From the NCBI GenBank assembly GCA_000415505.1, contig KE354103.1, forward strand, positions 1 through 40,872: a stretch of DNA of 40,872 nucleotides. The letters are read 5' to 3'. Position numbers and translations under genes: made by a program. Below the pieces are notes generated by a model, which did not search any database, was not told the origin of the DNA, and saw nothing but the letters and a program-made list of their open reading frames with translations. This DNA comes from Streptomyces afghaniensis 772 (lineage in GTDB: Bacteria; Actinomycetota; Actinomycetes; Streptomycetales; Streptomycetaceae). Positions 24,528-32,211 of the stretch are shown here, piece after piece (the first letter of the stretch is position 1; each line of letters opens with the position of its first letter).

Positions 24528-24781
24528 CACCGGCGAGCAGCCCGGCCCCCGACGGCCCCTTGCCGACAGCTCCCGAACTGGCCAACGAGGCATGCGACTT
24601 CCGCTTGCGGATTGGCGGTCATCGACATGACACGCGACCGACACCGCTGTCCCCGTTTCCTCTCCTCGCGGAGAGGGAAATCCGGTATCAGACAGCGACG
24701 CCCAGTTCAGTGCCTGTGCGCTGGAGGAAGTTACGCACGGTTGGCTCGCGCGGCTCCGCAGTTGTACTCGTCTTTATCTAG
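24524..24781 (+). pseudogene. possible gene start truncated by an insertion
   Basis: ATG 24524 overlaps the preceding stop in the manner of coupled genes here. About the first 25 codons show normal bias ('TPASSPAPDGPLPTAPELANEA'); after about 24600 the composition changes to lower GC and the product (85 residues) looks random. The simplest reading is that an operon gene was cut by the island that follows. The remaining part was not found downstream. Confidence 0.35.
24656..24680 (+). terminator. hairpin, probable terminator of rightward operon
   Basis: TTTCCTCTCC (24656-24665) pairs with GGAGAGG-AAA (24670-24680, one bulged G) around the loop TCGC. It falls about 130 bases after the last intact rightward gene and, being near symmetrical, could act in both directions. 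A second, weaker hairpin, TCGTCT-N6-AGACGA at 24768-24785, lies just after the stop of the leftward ROK gene. Confidence 0.5.
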
Positions 24782-24800
24782 ACGATTCTCAGCTGACGGC

Positions 24801-26504
24801 TCACTGTATCGCTGCTAGATCGACCGCAGTGGTCGTCGAGGGGGCCGTTCGGAGAGGAGGGAGCTGCTGGAGGACGCATGCTGCCGCTGCGGCGGCACCA
24901 TCAGCGTCCGTAGTATTGCGCACAATGAAACGACAGTCGTCGACTCCCGTTGAAAAGGAGTGATTGTTGATAGAGCGGATCATTGCACCCATGTAGAGGC
25001 TGGCTGATTCTTGGTTAAGGAAGCCACTTGGGCTGGGCAAGTCTCGGGGCTCGCCGACTAGCGCAGGTGGCCCGTAAAGCACAATACTGGAGGGGTTATG
25101 CAGATTAATTACCGTTGCAATCGCCCGGCCTAGCGCTTCCCCAGCATGTAGGAACACTTCGTGCGCACGACTGCCTGCCTCATTTGCGGCTTCCACCGCG
25201 GCGTCGAAGTCTCCGTTGAATCCGTCTTCCGTCAATGTGTTCATGATGGCATAGGGGGCTGTCGCACCTTCTAGGCAGCCTGGGTTCTCACAGCGGCACT
25301 TGACCTGGGCGCCGTGGCGCTCGAACTCGACCGGCACGTGCCCCAGCTCTCCAGCCATGCCATTTGCTCCCCGGACGATTTGGCCATTGGCTATGACGCC
25401 AGAGCCGACCCCACGATTGGTGATCAAGATGACCACCATGTTTTCATCCTTGATGCCACTTAGGCGTTCTCGGATGGCGAGCGCATTGGCATCGTTTTCG
25501 AGTGTCACAGGGATGGACAGCTGCCGCTGCACTAGGGAGGCAAGGGGGAAGTGGTGCCAGCCGGCATTCGCCGAGTACACGACTGTTCCATTATGAACAT
25601 GTCCTCCGAGCTCCATACCGACCGCGACCAGGTGCTCTCCACCTGGCTTCATCGTCCCCTCCAGCCCTTGGACCAGGTCAAGGACGCCAGCGAGCACGGT
25701 GCCCTGATCTAGATTGGCCAATGGAAGCTCAACCGGACCCCGGACAATGCGAGCCAATGCATCCGTGAGCACGCCTACCAGTCGGATCCGCTCATCCTGC
25801 GCGTCAGGGATGATCTTGATCCCGACTACCCGCTGCTGCATTAGGCTGGCGCTGGGAGGAGTGATAGTTCCTGCCCATACCGCCATAGCCGCGACCGCAG
25901 AATCGGCACCCTCCAGCAGGGAGCGGCCAGCGGACGGTAGCGATTCGTAGTCATGACGAACCGGCCGCGAACCCGGGTGCGACTGCTCCGGCTCCTCAAG
26001 CAGTTCTTCGAGAGTCGGTAGAATGCCTTTTTGGGCGATCTCGTTCTCACCCCGCTCAATGCTGTTACGGATGCGCGGTAGGTTGCGTTCGACGAGGCGC
26101 TCCACCCAGTGCGAAGTAACAGGTATAAGCAGCGCAACGGCCGCTCCGTCATGGGTGACTATGAGAGCCTCGCCCGAGTCGGCAGCTTGTTGGATGCGGC
26201 TTCCTGACAACTGCCTGATTGACACCTGAGGTGGCACCCGAGAATATCCACCTTGCTCCGGGGGCGAGCCCATCAGATCCTGCAATGACTCACCACGCCC
26301 AGCTGCTACGTCTTCTTCGCCACGCCGAACGCTGTCCTTGATTCGGGCGAGGTTTCGGTCTACAAGTTGTTCAACGATTTCAGGGCCAATGGGCATCAGT
26401 ACGCCTGCGAGAACACGCCCGCTCGTTATGCCGATGACCTGGCCTTGATCGGTGACCTTCTTGATCAGCTCACCGGACATTTCTCGGATGCCGATCGTCT
26501 TCAT
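24801..26504 (-). CDS. tandem Phd/YefM-like domains fused to ROK-family protein
   Basis: A 567-residue protein with unusual architecture. Residues 4-65 and 93-154 are ungapped repeats of each other (23 of 62 identical) and fit the Phd/YefM antitoxin pattern ('IRELS...G..vIvT.dG..vAvLiP'), each followed by a basic helix 'RNLxRIxxSxxRGE'. Residues ~225-550 are ROK: 'LENDANALAIRE' with the catalytic Asp, 'GELGHVPVE' and a zinc motif C-x-C-x4-C ('CRCENPGC') with the nearby His. The ATP-binding D-x-G-x-T motif expected at the ROK start is missing ('VGIKIIPDAQ'), so kinase activity is doubtful. ROK repressors normally carry one MarR-like winged helix; here Phd domains replace it. ATG 26504 has GGAAGG six bases upstream. 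GC content is lower than in the flanks, indicating transfer. Confidence 0.8.
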   Translation of the reverse strand: MKTIGIREMSGELIKKVTDQGQVIGITSGRVLAGVLMPIGPEIVEQLVDRNLARIKDSVRRGEEDVAAGRGESLQDLMGSPPEQGGYSRVPPQVSIRQLSGSRIQQAADSGEALIVTHDGAAVALLIPVTSHWVERLVERNLPRIRNSIERGENEIAQKGILPTLEELLEEPEQSHPGSRPVRHDYESLPSAGRSLLEGADSAVAAMAVWAGTITPPSASLMQQRVVGIKIIPDAQDERIRLVGVLTDALARIVRGPVELPLANLDQGTVLAGVLDLVQGLEGTMKPGGEHLVAVGMELGGHVHNGTVVYSANAGWHHFPLASLVQRQLSIPVTLENDANALAIRERLSGIKDENMVVILITNRGVGSGVIANGQIVRGANGMAGELGHVPVEFERHGAQVKCRCENPGCLEGATAPYAIMNTLTEDGFNGDFDAAVEAANEAGSRAHEVFLHAGEALGRAIATVINLHNPSSIVLYGPPALVGEPRDLPSPSGFLNQESASLYMGAMIRSINNHSFSTGVDDCRFIVRNTTDADGAAAAAACVLQQLPPLRTAPSTTTAVDLAAIQ

Positions 26505-26693
26505 GTCAGCCCTTCCATGCATGTACGGGGCTGAGTGATCTGTCCGCGCCGCCGCAGCCGGGAGGGCGACGGTACGGCGCTCAACCCATCCCTGTAGCGA
26601 TGCCCACAGTCTTCAGACGGGGCGAGCTTGTCCGCTTCCCCCTCAGGATCTGCCGCCGGAGGGGTGTTGTCAACCGTCGTCAACAGGAGTGCG

Positions 26694-27431
26694 ATGCCGA
26701 ACGGTGCCGACCAGGCAGGAACGACCGACGGATACGCCGCCGCCTTGGAGTCCCTGCGTTCGACCGCGAAATGGCTCCTGGCTGCCTTTGCTGGGGCGGG
26801 TGCTGTCTTGGCTGCCGGCCTTCAGCTCAGCCGCATCGGCGAGCTGAAGGCCGACGACTGGAGGCTTTGGGGGGCCTTGCTGGGAGCAGGGATGGCCCTG
26901 GGAGCTGTCGGCTACATGGCCACCCAGGCTGCCACCGTCCTATCGCAAGAATGGGTTACGTTGAGTAGCTTCAGCGATGAGGAGGGTCACTCTCTGCTAC
27001 AGGCGGTTCCGACTGACGAGCGCAATCGCCGCTTCAGAAAGGTCGGCGAACTAATTGATGACAATCGGCACGAGCTGTACGGTCATGCCGCCCTCGACCT
27101 GCCTGACCTGCACCGAAAGCTACGCGAGGTGGATGACAGGGTTCACAGCCCCGAAGGTGCCGTCGAGCAGCGAGAGGCCCTTGCTGAGGCCGCAGCCCTC
27201 CGGGCTGTGGCACGAGAAGTTGCCCAATGCGCCAATTACTTCTGGACCCTGGAACTCTTTCAGCAAATGAAGAAGCGGCTGGCCGGGGCTTCACTGATCG
27301 CCATGTTGGGGCTTGCACTATTTGCCTATGCCGCCAACCCGCCTGCAGCAGAAAAGCCGCTTGACGTGCGGATTTACAAATGCGGGACAGGCGTGCATAC
27401 CGGATCCGAGAATCTCAAATATTGTCGATGA
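26694..27431 (+). CDS. membrane protein of unknown function
   Basis: A 245-residue protein with two membrane segments near the N-terminus (about 27-45 and 57-77), a cytoplasmic charged helical region (80-195) and a third segment near 196-214, followed by a short polar tail with two cysteines. The general shape recalls SLATT-type and other effector membrane proteins of bacterial conflict systems, but no signature motif is seen. ATG 26694 has AGGAG four bases upstream; TTG/GTG starts from 26628 are possible. It is transcribed away from the Phd-ROK gene across a 190-base gap, and converges on and overlaps the ParE-like gene by 17 bases. Confidence 0.7.
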   Translation: MPNGADQAGTTDGYAAALESLRSTAKWLLAAFAGAGAVLAAGLQLSRIGELKADDWRLWGALLGAGMALGAVGYMATQAATVLSQEWVTLSSFSDEEGHSLLQAVPTDERNRRFRKVGELIDDNRHELYGHAALDLPDLHRKLREVDDRVHSPEGAVEQREALAEAAALRAVAREVAQCANYFWTLELFQQMKKRLAGASLIAMLGLALFAYAANPPAAEKPLDVRIYKCGTGVHTGSENLKYCR

Positions 27432-27705
27432 GCTTCGTGATCTCCGAGATGATGAACCCTCTCCTGCATTTGTACTTATCGACTTCCATGGGGACCATAG
27501 CCCGATAAACGATCATGTAGGCACTGGGAGGGACAGTGCACCTATAACCCTTCGCGTCACCCCGGACGTCGATATCGGGGATGCGGGGGTCATTATCGCT
27601 CAGCAGGAGGGACCGTAGTTCTCCAGCGAGGGCTTCTTTCTCGGCAGTTCCAATTTCTCTAAAGAACTGCTTCGATTGGCCAACCAGAATGATCTCGGGT
27701 TCCAT
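27415..27705 (-). CDS. small ParE/RelE-like protein
   Basis: A 96-residue protein from ATG 27705 (GGGGA five bases upstream). Charged helices ('QFFREIGTAEKEALAGELRSLLL') are followed by strands 'DVRGDAKGYRCTVPPSAYMIVYRAM' and 'GFIISEITKLIDNI', an arrangement like ParE/RelE toxins. The usual catalytic or basic residues cannot be assigned safely. It lies near a protein with two Phd-like antitoxin domains (24801-26504) on the same strand, separated by the membrane protein gene, so a split toxin-antitoxin relation is conceivable. Confidence 0.55.
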   Translation of the reverse strand: MEPEIILVGQSKQFFREIGTAEKEALAGELRSLLLSDNDPRIPDIDVRGDAKGYRCTVPPSAYMIVYRAMVPMEVDKYKCRRGFIISEITKLIDNI

Positions 27706-27947
27706 ACGCGTCCCCAAAGGTCTGACGCGTGTCTAATGATTGCGCCTATTCATCATAGTCGATACGTGTCGGTTGCGCCTGTCGAGAGCGCCAACCTCAG
27801 TGCTGGCGGGCGAGGATCTCTTACACAGTCTCAATAAGCGCGTCATAAGATCCACAGCGCGCCTTCCCGGCGATCGAACGGCGGTGCCCAGCCAACTCTC
27901 AGCCAGCCCGCCGACTGAACACATGGATTCACGGCGAAGGAGGCCGG

Positions 27948-28813
27948 GCTGCGAGCCGTGGTCGAGCATGCTCCCGACGCCCGCCTTCGGCACGCCGCGC
28001 TCACCCCCGACACCGGCACGCAGGGCCTGCTGTACATCGTCGGCCTCCTGCTCTCGTCGCCGCCCTCGCCTCCGCGTACAACCCCACCGTCGCGCTCACC
28101 GTCACCGCCGTCCTCGGCCTGGCCGGCACCACCGTGGTCGTGCTCGCTCCGCCATCGCGGCGCTGGCGACCGACGCCGTTCAGCCGGCACGGTGCCGCTC
28201 GCCGGCTGAACGGCCTTGGCCTGGCGCTCCTGTTCGTCTCGCTCACCGGCATCGGGTTCGCAATCGGGGCCATGAACGTGTGGTCGATCGCTATTAGCCG
28301 AGTACCACGAGCAGGACATGCTCTCGGGCATCATCCCCGCCGCATTCTCCACCGGCAGCTTCCTGGGCGGCCTCGTCTACGGGCGCCGCACCTGGAGTCG
28401 GACCGCCGCCGACCGGCTGATCATCGCCAGCGCCGCGTTCCTCGCCGGATGGCTCCCGCTCGCAACCCAGCCCGCGCCGTTCGCGGCCACCGCCGCGGTC
28501 ACCGTGCCTGGTGCGTTCCTGACCGTCGTGGTCGCCTGCGCCTACGTGACCACCGATGCTCTCGCTCCTTGCGGGCCGGACCAGCGAGGCGTATGCGTGG
28601 CTGATCCTCTCGATCGGCGTCGGGCAGTCCGCCGGTACCGCTCTGGCCGGACGCCTCGCCGAGCAGACGCTGGCCAGCGCGGCGCTCCCCGCCGCCGGCG
28701 CGGCCTTCGCCCTCGCCGTCCTTCTCGCCGCGCGCCGACAGCTCCGCCCCGCCGGGCACCGGCCGCCCGGCCGACACCGCCGCCCACTCCGAGGCCGGCA
28801 CAAGCCGTCCTGA
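27948..28813 (+). pseudogene. decayed MFS transporter
   Basis: Successive frames give the pieces of one MFS protein: 'GTQGLLYIVGLLL', 'ASAYNPTVALTVTAVLGLAG', 'LGLALLFVSLTGIGFAIGAMN', 'MLSGIIPAAFSTGSFLGGLVYGRR', 'LIIASAAFLAGWLPLAT' and 'AYAWLILSIGVGQSAGTALAG'. At least three frame changes are needed, and the N-terminal half is missing, so this is a true remnant even if some breaks are sequence errors. 'SGIIPAAFSTGSFLGGLVYG' resembles the second half of sugar or drug efflux MFS proteins. It lies at the right edge of the low-GC island. Confidence 0.7.
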
Positions 28814-28858
28814 TCAGGGCACGCCCCCACCTTCCAACCCCTTTGAGGAGATCGAATT

Positions 28859-29356
28859 ATGGCCGTGCGTACGCACTGGACCGTGGAGCACGCCTGCTCC
28901 CACAGCGTGGATCATGACCTGTCCAATCGTCCTGCCGACAAGCGGGCGGGCTTTGCCCGTTGGCTCGCGTCGAAGGACTGCACCGACTGCTGGAAGGCGG
29001 CGCGCGACGCCGACTCCGAGTCCAAGGAGGAGTGGCTCGCGACCAAGCGGGCCGAGGAGCAGGAGGCAGCCGTCGCGTGGGCCAAGCAGTTCTACATGCC
29101 GCAGTTGGAGGGCCCGGAGAAGGCCCTGGGCTGGGGCGAGCGCTCCCGCCACCAGCTGATGACGGCCGCGCACACCGCGCTCGTCGTCGAGGGCACTTGG
29201 GACGAGGCGGACTGGGCGGAGCTGGAGGAGAAGGCCCGCTCCATCACCCGTGCCGGATGGTGGATCGACCAGCGGGACGCCGAAGGCACTGACCTGCTCG
29301 AACTTCTCGACGCGGCCAGTGAGGCGGACCGCGGGACGGAGAACCCGTTCCGCTGA
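28859..29356 (+). CDS. conserved plasmid protein with CxxC motif
   Basis: A 165-residue protein from ATG 28859 behind GAGGAG. 'VEHACSHSVDHDLS' (Cys-13, His-15) and 'KDCTDCWKAARD' (C-x-x-C at 41-44) could bind zinc. The rest is helical: 'EEWLATKRAEEQEAAVAWAKQF' and 'WDEADWAELEEKARSITRAGWWIDQRD'. Similar proteins are, to my recollection, common on Streptomyces plasmids without assigned function. It is the first gene after the island and ends two bases before copy B of the palindromic element. Confidence 0.75.
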   Translation: MAVRTHWTVEHACSHSVDHDLSNRPADKRAGFARWLASKDCTDCWKAARDADSESKEEWLATKRAEEQEAAVAWAKQFYMPQLEGPEKALGWGERSRHQLMTAAHTALVVEGTWDEADWAELEEKARSITRAGWWIDQRDAEGTDLLELLDAASEADRGTENPFR

Positions 29357-29357
29357 C

Positions 29358-29413
29358 GGCGGGGCAACATAGCCGGGAAACGCCGGTTAGCCAAACCGGC
29401 GTTCCTCCGGACT
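29358..29413 (+). promoter_or_regulatory. 56-bp palindromic element, copy B (promoter/operator)
   Basis: This matches copy A (6399-6454, minus strand) in 49 of 56 positions. The CGCCGGTT-N5-AACCGGCG palindrome is at 29381-29401, followed by CTCCGGACT and an ATTGAT stretch that could be a -10 region. It begins one base after the stop of the previous gene and ends 42 bases before the gene at 29456, so it likely drives the second rightward operon (29456-33280). Confidence 0.6.
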
Positions 29414-29455
29414 ATTGATGCTCCCACCCCGCCAGCCATCGCGTGGAAGGAACTC

Positions 29456-29881
29456 ATGTCCCAGCCCCCGTCCGCCTCGGCGTTCGCACCGACGCCCGAC
29501 CCGCTCACCCCCGACCGGGACATCACCCACGCCCATTTCCAGGCCGGTGACACCATCGTCGTCCTGAAGGGGGTGGCCGGCGGAGAACTGTGGGGTGACG
29601 CGATGCGCGTCGTGGCCCCTTCCTGGCACACCCCGACCGACGAGGACGGGTGGCGGCTGCGGGATGCGACCGGCGGCGCCCAGTCCTACGTCACCGCCCA
29701 CCCTCGCTACCTCGTGCACCTCTCACGCCGCTGCCCTGACTGCCTGATCTATCTACGGGCCATGGAGGACTCCCTCCTCGCACGGTTCGCTGACCGCGAC
29801 GAGCTGATCGACTGCGGCTGGTACACCACCACCGCCCTGGGCCAGCTCGTGCACATCGCCGACATCCGGGGCGGCCGGTGA
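29456..29881 (+). CDS. unknown protein, first gene after the element
   Basis: A 141-residue protein with a short Pro/Ser start, then mainly beta pattern: 'FQAGDTIVVLKGVAGGELWGDAMRVVAP' and 'GWRLRDATGGAQSYVTAHPRYLVHLSRRC'. C-x-x-C occurs at 'RRCPDCLIY' (residues ~92-95). The SH3-like beta part may bind a partner or nucleic acid. ATG with GGAA upstream. The stop overlaps the GTG of the relaxase-like gene (GTGA), so the two proteins are made together; no known family. Confidence 0.7.
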   Translation: MSQPPSASAFAPTPDPLTPDRDITHAHFQAGDTIVVLKGVAGGELWGDAMRVVAPSWHTPTDEDGWRLRDATGGAQSYVTAHPRYLVHLSRRCPDCLIYLRAMEDSLLARFADRDELIDCGWYTTTALGQLVHIADIRGGR

Positions 29882-30723
29882 TCCCCCGCCTGCACGAGCG
29901 GACCCACCGGCCCCACGACCCGCTCGAAGAGGCGCTGGGGCGGCCGGTCTCACCGAACGAGGGCCTGACGGAGCACACGATCATCGCCCACTGGCCCGGC
30001 CTGGATTACTTCACCCTGGACGACGAGCAGAGGATCTGGACGTCCGTCCAGTGGGCCGAGCACCTCGAAGACCCCTACCTGGAGCATCCGTTCGCCGCCA
30101 GCCCCGACGACGACCGGCGGGCGATCCTCCACCTCGACATCCGCCTTCACCCGGATGACCGGGAACTGACCGGACCGGAGTGGGCCGAGGTCGCTCAACG
30201 GCTCGCACGAGCCGCCGGCATCGAGATCCCCGGCAAGGAACATGGCTGCCGGTGGATCGCCGTCCAGGCCCAGCCCGGCCGCCTCGACCTGATCGCCAAC
30301 CTGATCCACCTCGACGGCGCGTGGCACGCTCTTCCCGCGGACAATCTGCGGCGCCTGGCACAGGAGGCGCGTCGCATCGAACAGGACCTCCACCTGGTCC
30401 CTGTCCGATCCGACCCCCCTTCGCGGCCTGCTGTCCGCGCGGCGCTCACGGCGTCGGCCCAGCTCGCGACCATCCTCACGCAGCTCGCCGACGAACAGGC
30501 CGGCCCGCTGGCTGCGGTACGCGGACTCGTCGAGCACACCTCGCACCGGATCGCCCGCCAGCCGGGAGCAGCCGGCACCGATACGGCACACCGCCTGGAG
30601 CTGATTGCCCGCCGCCTCTACGCCATCCAGCAGGACCTGGACACCACCGCAAACCGCCTGGTCCAGCCCCGCGCCGTCCCGGCCCCGGATGCCGTCCGGC
30701 ACAACGCCCACCGATCGCCGTAG
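29878..30723 (+). CDS. relaxase-like protein lacking catalytic histidines
   Basis: A 281-residue protein. Residues 80-178 follow actinobacterial mobilisation relaxases closely: strand 'AILHLDIRLHPDDRELTGPEWAEVAQRLARAAGIE', 'GCRWIAVQ' (124-130), 'LDLIANLIHLDGAW' and 'LAQEARRIEQDLHL'. In true relaxases the segment after 'CRWVAV' carries a His-x-His metal site (typically H-I-H); here it is 'PGRLDLIA', with no histidine. The N-terminal catalytic Tyr region is also absent or unrecognisable. Residues 185-265 are a helical bundle. It may bind the transfer origin without nicking, or regulate transfer. It heads the operon at the 56-bp element, after a small protein gene. Confidence 0.7.
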   Translation: MIPRLHERTHRPHDPLEEALGRPVSPNEGLTEHTIIAHWPGLDYFTLDDEQRIWTSVQWAEHLEDPYLEHPFAASPDDDRRAILHLDIRLHPDDRELTGPEWAEVAQRLARAAGIEIPGKEHGCRWIAVQAQPGRLDLIANLIHLDGAWHALPADNLRRLAQEARRIEQDLHLVPVRSDPPSRPAVRAALTASAQLATILTQLADEQAGPLAAVRGLVEHTSHRIARQPGAAGTDTAHRLELIARRLYAIQQDLDTTANRLVQPRAVPAPDAVRHNAHRSP

Positions 30724-30736
30724 GAGAAACGTCTCC

Positions 30737-31432
30737 TTGCCCCGAACCGACCGCTTCCTGGACATCCGCCGCGACCCGCACTCCGACGAACTCCTTGCCC
30801 GCGGCGGCGACTCCGAGGCACACAGCATCCTCCAGCGCGCGGGCTTCGTCGCCGTCGTCCGCGTCCATGAGACGTACCACCGCGCCCCGACCGGCCTAGC
30901 GGAGGACGACGAGTCCCGTCTCGCCACCGACGCCGTGGCCCGCCTGCGGGCGGCCGGATACCACGTCGACTGCGACGCGGACTTCGACACCGCCTCGCGT
31001 CCGGCCAGCTACCTGCCGCTGGGCTCCTCCGTTGCGCACGTCGCCGAGCGCCTTCGCGAGGCCGCCACTACGGGCGAGGCGGCCGATGCGCTGACTGAGC
31101 TGACCGCCGCCCACGACGGCGTCCTCGCCGCGCTGGAGGAAGTCCTCACCGCCACCGCCGACTTCCACGACGGGCTCGGCCAGGCGGCCGACCCCTACAT
31201 CGCGCGGCGGCTGCGCTACCTCGCCGACGAGCACCTTCGCGTCATCCGTACCGACCTCTCCGAGACCCGCAACCAGCTCGCCGACCGGCATGCCCCGTAC
31301 CCCGGCCGCAGCACCTGTACCGGGGAAGTCCCGTCAACCGAGCAAGAGCGCTCTGCTGTGTGCGCCTGCCCGCCACCGCCGCGCACCCTACCGGCCCCGC
31401 CGCCCCCGATGGCCGCCGGACTGCGCCGCTGA
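30737..31432 (+). CDS. unknown two-domain protein with 'GF/AGY' module
   Basis: A 231-residue protein from TTG 30737, behind AGGAGAAA. The module is clear: 'LARGGDSEAHSILQRAGFV', 'TYHRAPTGLAEDDESRLATDAVARLRAAGYHVDCDADFD'. A helical bundle follows (residues 95-185: 'HVAERLREAATTGEAADALTELTAAHDGVLAALEEVLTATADFHDGL', then 'RYLADEHLRVIRTDLSETRNQLADRH'). The Pro-rich last 45 residues are probably disordered. No enzyme motif is seen. It is one of at least six related proteins in the window. Confidence 0.7.
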   Translation: MPRTDRFLDIRRDPHSDELLARGGDSEAHSILQRAGFVAVVRVHETYHRAPTGLAEDDESRLATDAVARLRAAGYHVDCDADFDTASRPASYLPLGSSVAHVAERLREAATTGEAADALTELTAAHDGVLAALEEVLTATADFHDGLGQAADPYIARRLRYLADEHLRVIRTDLSETRNQLADRHAPYPGRSTCTGEVPSTEQERSAVCACPPPPRTLPAPPPPMAAGLRR

Positions 31433-31455
31433 CTCCCACCTCGCCCAAGGACACC

Positions 31456-32211
31456 ATGCACGACCACCACACCTCCGAGCGCCTCGCCTCGTACGCCGAC
31501 GTTCTCGCCGGCGAACTCCCCGACAGTTGGACCAGCTCCCACCTGCCAGAGGACGCCAAGGACGACCTCGCCGAACTCGCCGACCGAATCTGGGACCTGG
31601 ACCTGGTCGCCGCCTCTCTCGCCGAGCACCCCCTGCAGCAGGCCGCCATCCTGAGCCGACAGGACGGTGCGCAGCTCGTCCTTCTGGACCGGAACGACGA
31701 GCGCGACGGCTTCCTCATCGCCGCCGTCGCCCCGCACGCCCTGCCCGACGAGGCGTTCCGCGGCGTTCCCGAGCCCAACGGCATCGCCCTGGCCGATGAC
31801 CCGTTCCTGAGCGCCGAGCAGGTCACCGGCGACCTGCTCGCCCGCTACGACGCCGCCCTCGCCCAGGTCCGCCACAACGCCCTGGGCGGCATCCAGCCCT
31901 CCCAACCGGACCGGGTCGTCCTGACCTGGCAGCCGGACGGCAGCATCGCCACCGCCCCCGCCGACGACCGCGCCAGCGCGGTCCTCATGGCCCACGGCTT
32001 CGTCCAGGACCCGCAGAGTGGCATCTACCGCCTGGGTGGTGACGACACCCAGGCCCAGGCCCGCGCCCTGTGCGAGATCGGCCCGCGCCTCGACGCGCTC
32101 GGCATCGGCACCGCTCTGCAGCATCCCGCAGGCCGGACCGCGCCCACCACCGCCGCTTCCGTGCCGCACGTCCCGGCCGGTCCCCGTACCCCAACCACCC
32201 GGTCTCGGTGA
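31456..32211 (+). CDS. unknown protein with C-terminal 'GF' module
   Basis: A 251-residue protein from ATG 31456, five bases after AAGG. The N-terminal 140 residues are acidic and helical ('LADRIWDLDLVAASLAEHP', 'DDPFLSAEQVTGDLLARYDAALAQVRHN'); residues 155-225 resemble the shared module ('DRVVLTWQPDGSIATAPADDRASAVLMAHGFVQDPQSGIYRL'). Here the module is at the C-terminus, opposite to its neighbours. The stop overlaps the next GTG (GTGA), so synthesis is coupled. Confidence 0.7.
   Translation: MHDHHTSERLASYADVLAGELPDSWTSSHLPEDAKDDLAELADRIWDLDLVAASLAEHPLQQAAILSRQDGAQLVLLDRNDERDGFLIAAVAPHALPDEAFRGVPEPNGIALADDPFLSAEQVTGDLLARYDAALAQVRHNALGGIQPSQPDRVVLTWQPDGSIATAPADDRASAVLMAHGFVQDPQSGIYRLGGDDTQAQARALCEIGPRLDALGIGTALQHPAGRTAPTTAASVPHVPAGPRTPTTRSR

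Noticed and set aside
26501-26683. Small minus-strand frame upstream of the ROK gene
   Set aside because: No ribosome site for its start, no known pattern, and it overlaps the likely promoter region of the ROK and membrane-protein genes.
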